A stretch of 64,000 nt of DNA from Parvibaculaceae bacterium PLY_AMNH_Bact1 (lineage in GTDB: Bacteria; Pseudomonadota; Alphaproteobacteria; Parvibaculales; Parvibaculaceae), in NCBI GenBank assembly GCA_032881465.1, contig CP126168.1, positions 1,550,001 to 1,614,000 on the forward strand, given 5' to 3'. Under the pieces are notes generated by a model, which saw only the letters and a list, made by a program, of their open reading frames with translations, ran no database searches and was not told where the DNA came from. Shown piece by piece: positions 28,201 through 37,914 of this stretch. The position numbers were made by a program, and so were the translations under genes. Position 1 is the first letter of the stretch; each line of letters starts with the position of its first letter.

Positions 28201-29331
28201 CTAAAGTGCGTCGGCTGATTTCAGTGCAGCGATGTCATCTGAGGAGAACCCCCAGTCCGAAAGCGCTTCATCATTGTGGGCTCCGACACTTGGCGGCGGA
28301 CCCTGAATTTCAGACGGCGTACCGGAAAAGCGCGGTGCGACGTTCGGCTGCTGCACACCATCAATTTCAACGATCGTCTGACGCTCTTTGTTGTGTGGGT
28401 GGTCCATTGCTTCGTCGAGGCCCAGGACAGGGGCAAAGCAAATGTCTGTGCCTTCCATAAGCGCACACCATTCATCGCGGGTCTTCGTCTTAAAAACCGC
28501 TTCGAGTTTCTCTTTCATCTCCGGCCATTTTGACCGGTCCATCTGTGCATCCCACAATTCGTCACCAAGGCCCGCTTTCTCGCGCAGAAGGGCATAGAAT
28601 TGCGGCTCGATGGATCCAATGGAGATCCACTTTCCATCGGACGTTTCATAGGTGTCGTAAAAATGCGCACCTCCGTCCAGCATATTGGTCCCTTTTTCCG
28701 GCTGCCACATGCCCGACGCAGTGAAGCCAAAGAACATAGACATGAGCGATGCGGAGCCGTCCGTCATCGCACAATCAACCACCTGCCCTTTGCCTGTGGT
28801 CCGTGCGCTTGTAAGCGCGGAGACCATTCCGAGCGCTAGATACAGCGCGCCGCCGCCAAAATCGCCAACGAGGTTAAGAGGAGGCACCGGCTTTTCTCCA
28901 GGTCGCCCAATCGCGTGAAGCGCACCTGTCAGCGAGATGTAATTGATATCGTGGCCTGCGGCCTGCGCCAGCGACCCATATTGTCCCCAACCCGTCATAC
29001 GTCCATAAACAAGTTTCGGGTTCCGCTTCAGACACACATCGGGTCCAAGTCCGAGCCGCTCCATTACACCAGGACGGAATCCTTCTTGAAGCATGTCGGC
29101 TTCTTCGATGAGCTTGAGACAGGCTTCCACAGCTTCGGGTTTTTTCAGATCCATCGCAACAGAACGACGTCCGCGGGCACCGACTTCAAACTTGGATCCC
29201 CCGCCCCCGCCTTTGCGGTCAATGCGCACAACATCCGCGCCCATGTCGGACAGCAGCATGCCGCAAAACGGTCCAGGACCGATCCCGGCGAATTCAACGA
29301 TTTTCACTCCTGAGAGCGGTCCCTTGCCCAT
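28201..29331 (-). CDS. CaiB/BaiF family CoA-transferase (alpha-methylacyl-CoA racemase-like)
   Basis: Class III CoA-transferase fold, 376 aa. [33 protein letters not shown] is the CoA-binding N-terminus, and [17 protein letters not shown] plus [16 protein letters not shown] carry the His and Asp that act as bases in alpha-methylacyl-CoA racemase. This match favours racemisation of branched acyl-CoAs over CoA transfer. GGGAG six bases before the ATG supports the start. Confidence 0.9.
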   Translation of the reverse strand: MGKGPLSGVKIVEFAGIGPGPFCGMLLSDMGADVVRIDRKGGGGGSKFEVGARGRRSVAMDLKKPEAVEACLKLIEEADMLQEGFRPGVMERLGLGPDVCLKRNPKLVYGRMTGWGQYGSLAQAAGHDINYISLTGALHAIGRPGEKPVPPLNLVGDFGGGALYLALGMVSALTSARTTGKGQVVDCAMTDGSASLMSMFFGFTASGMWQPEKGTNMLDGGAHFYDTYETSDGKWISIGSIEPQFYALLREKAGLGDELWDAQMDRSKWPEMKEKLEAVFKTKTRDEWCALMEGTDICFAPVLGLDEAMDHPHNKERQTIVEIDGVQQPNVAPRFSGTPSEIQGPPPSVGAHNDEALSDWGFSSDDIAALKSADAL

Positions 29332-29436
29332 GTTTATCTCCCTGATTTTGTATTCGTTGCTACGGTTTTACCCTTGCGGGTGGGCCTGCGTAAACCATGC
29401 AGGGAATGTCCCATGAGTGACGCAGGGGCGCACTAC

Positions 29437-29886
29437 CTATTCCCGTCGCGATCGGGTCATGAGAAACGGCGTTGCGGAGGAACTGAACCCAAATCGTTCA
29501 TAAAACGGTTCGGTGCCCGGTGTTGCATGAAGTGTCACGGTGGCATCCTCGCGGACTTCGCGGTCTACGAGTTTGAGCAAGTGTCGCAGGATCGCACTAC
29601 CGAATCCTTGGCCCTGGAGGTGAGGCAGGACCGCAATGTCAGACAAGTGAGCATAGTGCGTACCTGTACCGCTGGCGCGTCCCATGCCAGCGAGCACGCC
29701 TTCTTCCCAAGCGGTGACAACATGCCTGGCATTGATGATCAGATCGCGGGCTTGTTTGGTCGTACGAGACTCCCAACCGACGCCATCGGCGACCAATTGG
29801 TATCCTTCCGGTGTCAGCCCCCCAGCTTTCACATGGATGCCAGTTTTCTCCCTAATCGGTGCGACCACCCTACCCCCAAAACTCAT
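29437..29886 (-). CDS. GNAT family N-acetyltransferase
   Basis: Acetyl-CoA-dependent N-acetyltransferase, about 149 aa from ATG 29886. HLSDIAVLPHLQGQGFGSAILRHLL is the acetyl-CoA pyrophosphate loop (Q-G-x-G-F/G), and PFYERFGF the usual C-terminal motif. Acceptor unknown. The frame is open to 30036, but that would overlap the divergent acyl-CoA ligase gene; MSFGG at 29886 gives the normal domain size. Confidence 0.82.
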   Translation of the reverse strand: MSFGGRVVAPIREKTGIHVKAGGLTPEGYQLVADGVGWESRTTKQARDLIINARHVVTAWEEGVLAGMGRASGTGTHYAHLSDIAVLPHLQGQGFGSAILRHLLKLVDREVREDATVTLHATPGTEPFYERFGFSSSATPFLMTRSRRE

Positions 29887-29929
29887 GCCAGCGCTTGGCA
29901 ATCTCCTACAGCCGCTGTAGACCAAGCTT

Positions 29930-31504
29930 ATGAAAACAACGGAAAGACCCCAAGCTTTTTCAGGAGCCCTCCCGCCTGCAGAGTTTAATATGGCGCGATA
30001 TTGCCTCGCGGACAGTGCTGCGAAAACGCCAGACAAAATCGCCCTGATAGTGGTGCAAGACGAAAAAGCACCAAAGGACGCAGCGGAACAGTGGACCTAT
30101 GGTCAGCTCGACGAGGCGGTGCGCCGGGTTGCTGCGGCTCTTCTTGACTCAGGATTGAGGCCCGGAGACCGACTCATGATCCGGCTCCCGAATACAAGCT
30201 CCTATGCGCTTCTATTTTTCGGCGCACTTGCTGCGGGGGTTGTTCCGCTTCCAGCTTCCTCTCAGCTGACTGCGGAGGAAGCACAATTCCTCCTAATGGA
30301 TTCCGGCGCCAAAGCCATCGCAATCGCGAATGAACTTGATCTGCCCACCGGTGCTGTGATGCGTTTCTCATCTGAGGGCGTGGAGGCCATGGCCTCGCAT
30401 TCCCGCATTGTCGATTATGCAGATACAGGTGCAGACGATCCAGGCTACCTTGTTTACACGTCTGGGACGAGTGGCACGCCCAAGGGTGTCCTGCATGCGC
30501 ACAGAGCCGCTTGGGGACGACGTCCCATGTATGAGGGCTGGTACGGCATCGGGAGTGACGATGTAGTCCTCCACGCAGGCGCTTTCAACTGGACCTATAC
30601 GCTGGGGGTCGGTCTGACAGACCCTTGGGCAAACGGCGCGACAACTGTTCTCTTTACCGGTGAAAAAGATGTCCATGTGTGGCCGCTCTTGCTGGAGAGG
30701 TATCAGGCAACTCTATTGGCGGCGGTTCCCTCGCTCTATCGGCAAATCTTGAAGTATTGCGACTTGTCTGATTTTAAGCTGGAAAGGTTTCGGCATGGGC
30801 TCACGGCCGGTGAAGCTCTGTCGCCGACTTTATTACAGAGCTGGCAGCAGGCCACCGGCACTAACCTTTATGAAGCACTCGGCATGAGTGAATGCTCTAC
30901 CTATGTCTCCACAGGCCCTGGCATGGCCATTCGAGAAGGCAGCCCCGGCAAGCTACAGCCCGGCCGCGCTATCGCAGTCCTTGATCACGAAGATGCCAAC
31001 AACAATGACCCTCTACCGCCGGGACGAACCGGATTGCTGGCGGTCCATCGCTCAGACCCCGGCTTGATGCTGGGATATTGGAATCGCCCTGATGAGGACG
31101 CAAGCGTGTATCGGGGTGACTGGTTCGTCGGAGGAGATCTCGCTCGCTTCGATGCAGATGGGTACCTTTGGTACGAAGGCCGTGCAGACGATGTCATGAA
31201 TGCTATGGGATATCGTGTTTCACCGCGGGAGGTGGAAACAGTAATTGCATCCCACGCTAGTGTAGCAGAGGTGGGCGTTTGCGAGATTCAAGTGAGATCT
31301 GACGTGTCAGTTATCGCTGCCTTTATTGTTCCAGTCGACCCGGCTGAAACGGATGCGGCGGCAGTCCTTAGCCACACGGCTGACCACCTTGCCACCTATA
31401 AGCAGCCCCGCGAAGTGATCTTCGTTGAAACGCTACCCCGTTCATCCAACGGGAAACTTCTCCGTCGTGAACTGGCAGAGGCGTTTGCAAACGCCCCTCG
31501 TTAG
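29930..31504 (+). CDS. AMP-dependent acyl-CoA synthetase/ligase (aryl-CoA ligase-like)
   Basis: Adenylate-forming acyl-CoA ligase, 524 aa. The P-loop-like motif LVYTSGTSGTPKGVLHAH, the YEALGMSECS adenine motif, GDWFVGGDLARFDADGYLWYEGRADD and the C-terminal catalytic Lys in PRSSNGKLLRREL are all present. The arrangement resembles benzoate-CoA-ligase-type enzymes, so an aromatic or medium-chain acid is likely. No clear ribosome-binding site precedes ATG 29930. Its 3' end overlaps the antiparallel reading frame of the unknown gene at 31368-32015 by 137 bases. Confidence 0.9.
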   Translation: MKTTERPQAFSGALPPAEFNMARYCLADSAAKTPDKIALIVVQDEKAPKDAAEQWTYGQLDEAVRRVAAALLDSGLRPGDRLMIRLPNTSSYALLFFGALAAGVVPLPASSQLTAEEAQFLLMDSGAKAIAIANELDLPTGAVMRFSSEGVEAMASHSRIVDYADTGADDPGYLVYTSGTSGTPKGVLHAHRAAWGRRPMYEGWYGIGSDDVVLHAGAFNWTYTLGVGLTDPWANGATTVLFTGEKDVHVWPLLLERYQATLLAAVPSLYRQILKYCDLSDFKLERFRHGLTAGEALSPTLLQSWQQATGTNLYEALGMSECSTYVSTGPGMAIREGSPGKLQPGRAIAVLDHEDANNNDPLPPGRTGLLAVHRSDPGLMLGYWNRPDEDASVYRGDWFVGGDLARFDADGYLWYEGRADDVMNAMGYRVSPREVETVIASHASVAEVGVCEIQVRSDVSVIAAFIVPVDPAETDAAAVLSHTADHLATYKQPREVIFVETLPRSSNGKLLRRELAEAFANAPR

Positions 31505-32015
31505 TGGCCGACGCTAATTCCTCATGGTTTGATTTAGCGAGATAGGACGAGATTGCTCGGTCCCATAGCTCAACTGGCTCGCCGGCATTCTCTCGCAGGT
31601 CGCGCGCGGTCATGATTGTTTCCAAACCGACAAAACAAGTTGTTGTTCCCTTATGTGTTCTCGTTCCCGCATAAGCGCTAAAATAGCGCCGGACATGGAG
31701 CTCAAACATCTCATGCAGCCAAGGGATACCGCCGCGGTTTGAAACAAGTTCCTCGGGAAACTCCCAACGAAGATGTGGACGGACAATCAGACGGGTTGCC
31801 CTTTTTTTTGCACAGGGTACTACGACACCTTGCCAGGTCTGATGGGCGTACGCTGTGGTCACGCAAAAAGTGGTATCTGCGAAGGGTGTCTCACATTCAT
31901 AGTAGTGGCGTTTTTCTCTATCACCAGCAGCTTCAGAATAGGCGAGTGAGTTTTGCTCACGCTCAAATTGCGCGAGCACCCTCCATTTCAGGTCACTGAC
32001 CTTCGCCTCAAACAC
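31368..32015 (-). CDS. Unknown protein, tandem paralogue A
   Basis: Not recognised, 215 aa. Start GTG 32015 is chosen because GGGGAGG lies 6 bases upstream and because MFEAKVSDLKWRVLAQFE then lines up with the first residues of the downstream-encoded paralogue (MFHRRVWRYKWLVLAPFE). Shared blocks are EKR near residue 34, FCVxxAYAxxxW near 49, PCxKxxATxLxxRPHLRxE near 67-84, and VGxExI near 128. No signal peptide or membrane helix. Residues from about 171 on are antisense to the acyl-CoA ligase end and have no counterpart in the paralogue. Confidence 0.6.
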   Translation of the reverse strand: MFEAKVSDLKWRVLAQFEREQNSLAYSEAAGDREKRHYYECETPFADTTFCVTTAYAHQTWQGVVVPCAKKRATRLIVRPHLRWEFPEELVSNRGGIPWLHEMFELHVRRYFSAYAGTRTHKGTTTCFVGLETIMTARDLRENAGEPVELWDRAISSYLAKSNHEELASATNEGRLQTPLPVHDGEVSRWMNGVAFQRRSLRGAAYRWQGGQPCG

Positions 32016-32238
32016 TTGACGCCTCCCCGGCAAACAATGTGAAGGCTCAAACCATCCCACCTGGCTGTACTGAGCACCACACAGAAGCGAAAACTAGAGG
32101 CGAGTTATTGACAATATATGAGCGCTGCGTTGATTGGGAAGGAATTCGCCATCGACCTATAGTCAAGTATTACAAACGAAATGAGGTGAATAGACAGATG
32201 TGTCTAAAAACAGTGCCCGTTCTTGAGGCACCCTGAAA

Positions 32239-32730
32239 TCAGCCGTGTTCGGAGCGTAAAGGTGAAACTTCATTTTTCCATTTGGCGTAAGCCTGGTCGG
32301 GAGATTGTTCGACATCGGCAGCACTCAAAATGAGTTCAATTCCGACCCATTGCGAGAGCATTTGATCGTCCTCTGTTTCACCCGTGTAATGTTTGATGCT
32401 TCCAGACATGCGATCTCGAATCCGATACATCTGAGATCGCTCGCGCATTGCAGAGTTTGACAATGGGCGATGGTATTCTTTGCGAAGGTGGGGGCGTATG
32501 ACCAAGTGTGTCGCCTTGGCTTTTGTGCAGGGTTTGACATCATTGTTCCAAGCGCTCTTGGCATATGCAATAGAGACACAGAAGGGCAAGTTCCAGAGGC
32601 CATCCACGGGACCGAACTGATACCGTTTTTCGTGCGGTCCAATAATCTCAGCATACCTAACGGCGCCCAGATGTTGTTCAAATGGGGCTAGTACAAGCCA
32701 CTTGTATCGCCAGACACGTCGATGGAACAT
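32239..32730 (-). CDS. Unknown protein, tandem paralogue B
   Basis: Not recognised, 163 aa. A soluble, basic protein paralogous to the gene at 31368-32015, with nearly half of the first 90 residues identical by eye, including the LPFCVSIAYAKSAW and ATHLVIRPHLRKEY blocks. The conserved Cys pair, the RPHLR motif and aromatic residues could form a binding or catalytic site. The ribosome-binding site is weak. Base composition here looks more AT-rich than the flanks, which may point to acquisition. Confidence 0.65.
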   Translation of the reverse strand: MFHRRVWRYKWLVLAPFEQHLGAVRYAEIIGPHEKRYQFGPVDGLWNLPFCVSIAYAKSAWNNDVKPCTKAKATHLVIRPHLRKEYHRPLSNSAMRERSQMYRIRDRMSGSIKHYTGETEDDQMLSQWVGIELILSAADVEQSPDQAYAKWKNEVSPLRSEHG

Positions 32731-32843
32731 TTGGCAGCTCGAACAAGATCATTGGGAACCATACTGACCAATGGTGATCAACAATATGTGCCCTTAGTGC
32801 TGCAGTTATATGACAGGCCGACGGCGATGCTGCGCCCGATGAT

Positions 32844-33614
32844 TTACAGGGACTGGCCATCATCGATGGTCAGAACGGACCCCGTCATCAGGCGTCCCTG
32901 TTGAGAAGCAAGCATCAGCAATGCACCGTCTAGGTCTGTTTCCTGTCCAAGACGTCGGCGGGGCCACGTTTTGATTTGCTTCTCGCCGCCAGGGCTTGCA
33001 AACCATTCACTGTTGAGTTCGGTCTCGATAAAGCCTGGACACAGCGCATTTACATTGATTTTGTGGCGTGCCCATTCGTGCGCTAGGGATCGAGTCATCA
33101 TCGCAACAGCAGCCTTCGACATGCAATAGGTTGCGAGGCCCGGCAGGACGGTATGAGCACCAATCGAGGCAATATTTATGATGTTCCCACCCTCGCCCCG
33201 TTCGATCATGCGTTTGGCAACACGGGTGGCCATGAAGAAGGTCCCCCGCGTGTTGGTGGACATCATGGTGTCGAAGTCTTCCGGCGACATGTCGACCGCT
33301 GCCGACTGAACATTCATGCCAGCATTGTTGACGAGAAGGTCAATGTGGCCGAGTTCGGTTTCAACCTCGCGCACACACCGCTCGATAGAAGAAATGTCGG
33401 TAACATCGAGCTGAACTGGCAGGACACGGGCCCCCATCGCTTCAATTTCTGCACTAAGGCTTTCGAGCCTATCCACCCGTCGACCAGTAATGGCCACCGC
33501 GGCACCTGAATTTGCTAAAACTTGGGCAAAACGACGGCCAAGTCCGCTGGTTGTGCCCGTAACAATGGCAACCTTGCCTGAGAGGTCTTGAGGGGCCGGG
33601 GGCACAAAAGTCAT
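32844..33614 (-). CDS. Short-chain dehydrogenase/reductase (SDR) family protein
   Basis: Classical SDR oxidoreductase, 256 aa. VTGTTSGLGRRFA is the cofactor glycine motif, and ITGRRVDRLESL with two Arg after the second strand favours NADP. NNAG, the catalytic Ser in NIASIG and YCMSK are in place, followed by CPGFIETELN. Probably a 3-ketoacyl or alcohol dehydrogenase. ATG 33614 follows AGGAG at 8 bases; a TTG at 33617 is less likely. Confidence 0.92.
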   Translation of the reverse strand: MTFVPPAPQDLSGKVAIVTGTTSGLGRRFAQVLANSGAAVAITGRRVDRLESLSAEIEAMGARVLPVQLDVTDISSIERCVREVETELGHIDLLVNNAGMNVQSAAVDMSPEDFDTMMSTNTRGTFFMATRVAKRMIERGEGGNIINIASIGAHTVLPGLATYCMSKAAVAMMTRSLAHEWARHKINVNALCPGFIETELNSEWFASPGGEKQIKTWPRRRLGQETDLDGALLMLASQQGRLMTGSVLTIDDGQSL

Positions 33615-33776
33615 CAAACTGCTCCTAAGGTTAGTCGGTGCCGCATCCTATGTTTCAGACAACCACCGTCAAGTCCCACCACCTATGTCAAACCATTGTG
33701 ACCGCTCAGGTTTTGCGTGGAGTGGGTACAAGCGTCATACTATGAGCATCAAAATCACCTGACCCGAGGAATTCCC

Positions 33777-34433
33777 ATGCAGCTCGACGTTATCTCAGAC
33801 ACGGTTTGCCCCTGGTGCTATATCGGCAAGAAACGCCTGGATAAAGCCGTCAACGCCTGGGATCGCAAAGACGTCGAGATTGCCATTTCCTGGAGACCCT
33901 ATCAGCTTGATGCAACCATTCCAGCTGAGGGAGTAGACAGGCAAAAATACTATGAGCGGAAGTTCGGGTCTGAGCGCGCAAAAGAAGCGGGCAAAATGAT
34001 CTCTGAGCTCGGGGAGAAGGAAGGTATCAGCTTCGCGTTTGACCAAATTAAACGCTCGCCAAACACGCTGAATAGTCATCGTCTTGTTCGCTGGGCAGGA
34101 AGCGCCGGTCTTCAAATGGAAGCTGTGGAACTTCTCTTCAAGCGCTACTTTGAAGAGGGCGAGGATGTCGGCAGGGCTGAAGTGCTGACCGAGGTTGCTT
34201 CAGACATCGGCATGGATGTGGATCTGGTGAAAGAACTGCTTGCCAGCGATGCGGACCGGAAACAGGTTGAGTATGAAGATCACATGGCACGCGAGATGGG
34301 TGTCACTGGTGTTCCTTGTTTCCTGTTTGAAAACAAATTCTCCGTCGTCGGCGCCCAGGATGTGGAAACGCTGACAAAGGTATTCAACCGGGTTCAGGAA
34401 CGGCTTGTTGAGCGACCAGAGACGGAAGCCTAA
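33777..34433 (+). CDS. DsbA-family (FrnE-like) oxidoreductase
   Basis: Thioredoxin-fold protein, 218 aa, with the redox motif CPWC (residues 11-14) and the cis-Pro loop GVTGVPCFLFENKFSVVGAQ, as in FrnE/YwbO-like DsbA proteins. No signal peptide, so it works in the cytoplasm, perhaps as a disulfide isomerase or glutathione-linked enzyme. GAGGA 8 bases before ATG 33777 sets the start. Its stop overlaps that of mfd by 4 bases. Confidence 0.88.
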   Translation: MQLDVISDTVCPWCYIGKKRLDKAVNAWDRKDVEIAISWRPYQLDATIPAEGVDRQKYYERKFGSERAKEAGKMISELGEKEGISFAFDQIKRSPNTLNSHRLVRWAGSAGLQMEAVELLFKRYFEEGEDVGRAEVLTEVASDIGMDVDLVKELLASDADRKQVEYEDHMAREMGVTGVPCFLFENKFSVVGAQDVETLTKVFNRVQERLVERPETEA

Positions 34434-37400
34434 GCCGCCTCCGTCTCCACCGCGAGTTCAGAGAGCTTCCGTGCGAGCTTGAAGGTTCCGTCCAGCCGGT
34501 CTTCGGAGAGGTCCCACGCGCGTTTGAAGACCAACTTATGGTCGGGACGCAGCTTCGCTCTGTCCCGCTCATCATTGATAAACTCCACAAGCCCAACCGG
34601 GTTCGCGAAGGCATTGTCGCGGAAGGTGAGTACAGCCCCTTTCGGTCCTGCATCAATCTTTTCAATCCCGGCCGCCCGACAGAAACCTTTAATCTCAACG
34701 ATTTTGAGAAGCGAGTCGACTTCTTCTGGAAGGGGTCCGAACCGGTCAATCAATTCTGCAGCAAATGCATCAATATCGGTGCGGCTTTCAACCTGCGAGA
34801 GACGTCGATAAAGTGCCATGCGGGCGTCGAGATCTGTGACGTAACTGTCCGGGATGAGAACAGGCGTACCAATATTGATCTGCGGTGACCATTGATCTGA
34901 TCCCTCGCCTTCTTCACCTCGAAGCTGCGCAACCGCCTCTTCCAGCATTTCTTGGTAGAGCTCATAGCCAACTTCTCGAATGTGGCCAGATTGCTCGTCA
35001 CCCAGAAGATTGCCCGCCCCGCGAATGTCGAGATCGTGGCTCGCGAGCGTAAACCCGGCACCCAGGCTATCGAGCGACTGCAGGACACGGAGGCGTTTTT
35101 CTGCATTCGCCGTAAGTTTCCGCGTCGCCGGTGTGGTGAAATAGGCGTAAGCACGGGACTTTGACCGTCCAACGCGCCCGCGCAGCTGGTAAAGCTGAGA
35201 GAGGCCGAACATATCCGCCCGGTGGATGACGAGCGTATTGGCTGAGGGAATATCGATGCCTGACTCAACAATGGTCGTGGAGAGTAGAACGTCATATTGC
35301 CCGTCGTAAAACGCCGTCATTTTGTCTTCTAGTTCACTTGGTGACATCTGACCGTGAGCTGTCACGAACTTAACTTCCGGCACTTGTTCGCGCAGGAACT
35401 CTTCAATCTCTCCAAGGTCTGCAATGCGCGGGCAGACATAGAAGCTCTGACCGCCACGATAATGTTCCCTCAGGATCGCTTCGCGGATCACGACCGGATC
35501 AAACGGCGTCACATATGTTCGCACTGCCAAACGGTCAACGGGCGGCGTCGCAATGATGGAAAGTTCCCGCACACCCGAAAGCGCCAGTTGTAGGGTTCGC
35601 GGAATAGGCGTCGCAGTGAGCGTCAACACGTGCACATCGGCTTTGAGTTGCTTAAGCCGTTCCTTATGAGACACACCAAAATGTTGCTCTTCATCGACAA
35701 TAAGCAAGCCTAGGTCTTTGAACTTGATGCTCTTGGCGAGCAGTGCATGGGTGCCGATGATCACGTCAATCTGACCACTGGCGAGTTCTTCGCGAGTCTG
35801 ATTTGCTTCCTTGGTGCCAACCAGGCGTGAAAGGCGTCCGAGCCGGATCGGCAGCCCCTTGAAACGCTCCAGGAAGGTTTTGTAGTGCTGGCGTGCGAGC
35901 AGCGTGGTGGGCACAACGACAGCAACCTGGCGCCCTTCCATGGCAGCAACAAAGGCCGCGCGCAGCGCCACTTCCGTTTTACCAAATCCCACATCACCGC
36001 AGACCAGCCTGTCCATGGGACGGCCGCGGGACAGGTCTTCGACAACGGCCTCGATTGATTGAAGCTGGTCGTCGGTTTCATCAAACGGGAAACGCGCGCA
36101 GAACTCGTCAAAAGCCCCTTCTTGCGGCACAAATTTGGGAGCCTCTTTCAGCGCGCGCGCGGCGGCGATCTTGATCAGCTCGCCCGCCATTTCTGTGATG
36201 CGTTCTTTGAGCTTGGCCTTCCGTGCCTGCCATCCAGTTCCGCCCAACCGGTCCAGCTGAACCACAGTGTCGTCCGAGCCGTAGCGTGAAAGGAGTTCGA
36301 TATTCTCAACCGGAAGGAAGAGCTTGTCGCCACCGTGATAGAGTAGCAGCACGCAATCGTGCGGAGCGCCAGTGACATCAATCGTCTGGAGCCCATCAAA
36401 GCGGCCAATCCCATGGTCCACATGCACCACAATATCGCCGGGCGACAGGCTGGAGGCCTCTTTTAGGAAATTGTCGGCGCGTTTCTTTCGGTGACGACGA
36501 ACGAGTCGGTCTCCCAGCACGTCTTGTTCACTGATAACGGCAACGTCATCGGTCTCGAAGCCCGTCTCCAGACCCAGAACCAGCAGGTGCACCATCGCCG
36601 GATTGCTCGAGAGCACACTTGCCCAATCGTCGGTCGCGGCGATGTTCTCGACACCGTGGTCCTTCAAGACGCCTTGGAGGCGCTCCCGGGCGCCAGAACT
36701 CCAGCTTGCAAGGGCAATTCGCTTCTTCGCGGCTCGTAACCCGCGAACATGAGTGGCAAGGGCATCGAAAACATTGACGCCATCCTGCTGACGCTCGGGT
36801 GCGAAGCTTCTGCCTTCTTTCGCGCCAAGGCTAAGCGATGTCTCGCTGTCCGGCTGCGCAAATGGCGTAAACACCCTCACCTGCCGACCAGCGAGGTTTG
36901 TTTCCCATTCCTCTTCGTCGAGATAGAGATCGGTCGGTGGTAGCGGCTTGAAACTGGTGCCTTCCAGGTTCTTCATTTTGAGGGCAGTTTCGCGCGCCTC
37001 ATAATAGTCCTTGATTAAGTCCAACCGGGATTGACGGGCATCATCCACCAGCTGGTCGAGCGTGATTGTTGAGCCGTCCAGATACCCAAAGAGCGTATCC
37101 AGGCTTTCGTGAAAGAGCGGAAGCCAATGCTCCATCCCATGATGTTTCCGACCTTCACTGACCGCTTCATAAAGCGGGTCGGCGTCTGAGACTGCGCCAA
37201 AGGCTGCAACATAACCTGCTCTGAAGCGGCGGATTGCTTCGTCGTCCAGATGAATTTCGCTTACTGGCACCAGGTCCATGCGCGTGCGCTTGCCGGTTGT
37301 GAGCTGGTCTTCCGGATCAAAGGTCCGGATAGCTTCCAGCGTGTCGCCAAACATGTCGAGGCGGAGCGCCGTGTCTCCATCCGGGGGATAGAGATCAACA

Positions 37401-37909
37401 ATCCCGCCCCGCACAGCATATTCACCTGGCTCCCGGACAGTGCCGGTGCGGTTGTAGCCATTGAGCGTCAAATATTCGATGAGACCTTCAAGATTGATCC
37501 GATCGCCGGCGGCGGCGCCCCAGGCGCCCTCTTCCAGTAACTGACGAGGCGGCACCCGCTGTAGCGCTGCATTGACCGTCGCAAGCACCACAATTGGCTT
37601 CTGTGACTCGCCAAGGCGCACGAGGCGCGCGAGTGTCGCCATACGCTGCGCCACGACTTCAGATTGCGGCGATACGCGGTCATAAGGCAGACAGTCCCAG
37701 GCCGGAAATCTCAGCACTTCAAGGTCGGGCGCGAAAAAGGCTAATGCCTCTGCAAGAGCGTTTAACCGCGCGTCATCACGTGCGATATGCAGCACAGGCG
37801 CCTCAGCAGCCCGTGCAATATCAGCCAGGACCAGAGCGTCATAGCCCTCAGGAGTCTCGCCGAGAGTGAGCTGTCCATTGGACGTCAAAATGCGGTTATG
37901 CAGTGTCAC
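34430..37909 (-). CDS. mfd: Transcription-repair coupling factor Mfd
   Basis: DNA translocase that removes RNA polymerase stalled at lesions and recruits UvrA, 1159 aa, full length. The N-terminal UvrB-like module, the RNA-polymerase-interacting domain (PGDIVVHVDHGIGRFDGLQ near 500), the helicase P-loop CGDVGFGKTEVALRAAF, the DEEQHFG motif and the C-terminal TRCF domain are all visible. Starts with GTG 5 bases after the sdhE stop, so the two are cotranscribed. Confidence 0.98.
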   Translation of the reverse strand: MTLHNRILTSNGQLTLGETPEGYDALVLADIARAAEAPVLHIARDDARLNALAEALAFFAPDLEVLRFPAWDCLPYDRVSPQSEVVAQRMATLARLVRLGESQKPIVVLATVNAALQRVPPRQLLEEGAWGAAAGDRINLEGLIEYLTLNGYNRTGTVREPGEYAVRGGIVDLYPPDGDTALRLDMFGDTLEAIRTFDPEDQLTTGKRTRMDLVPVSEIHLDDEAIRRFRAGYVAAFGAVSDADPLYEAVSEGRKHHGMEHWLPLFHESLDTLFGYLDGSTITLDQLVDDARQSRLDLIKDYYEARETALKMKNLEGTSFKPLPPTDLYLDEEEWETNLAGRQVRVFTPFAQPDSETSLSLGAKEGRSFAPERQQDGVNVFDALATHVRGLRAAKKRIALASWSSGARERLQGVLKDHGVENIAATDDWASVLSSNPAMVHLLVLGLETGFETDDVAVISEQDVLGDRLVRRHRKKRADNFLKEASSLSPGDIVVHVDHGIGRFDGLQTIDVTGAPHDCVLLLYHGGDKLFLPVENIELLSRYGSDDTVVQLDRLGGTGWQARKAKLKERITEMAGELIKIAAARALKEAPKFVPQEGAFDEFCARFPFDETDDQLQSIEAVVEDLSRGRPMDRLVCGDVGFGKTEVALRAAFVAAMEGRQVAVVVPTTLLARQHYKTFLERFKGLPIRLGRLSRLVGTKEANQTREELASGQIDVIIGTHALLAKSIKFKDLGLLIVDEEQHFGVSHKERLKQLKADVHVLTLTATPIPRTLQLALSGVRELSIIATPPVDRLAVRTYVTPFDPVVIREAILREHYRGGQSFYVCPRIADLGEIEEFLREQVPEVKFVTAHGQMSPSELEDKMTAFYDGQYDVLLSTTIVESGIDIPSANTLVIHRADMFGLSQLYQLRGRVGRSKSRAYAYFTTPATRKLTANAEKRLRVLQSLDSLGAGFTLASHDLDIRGAGNLLGDEQSGHIREVGYELYQEMLEEAVAQLRGEEGEGSDQWSPQINIGTPVLIPDSYVTDLDARMALYRRLSQVESRTDIDAFAAELIDRFGPLPEEVDSLLKIVEIKGFCRAAGIEKIDAGPKGAVLTFRDNAFANPVGLVEFINDERDRAKLRPDHKLVFKRAWDLSEDRLDGTFKLARKLSELAVETEAA

Positions 37910-37914
37910 GGTGT

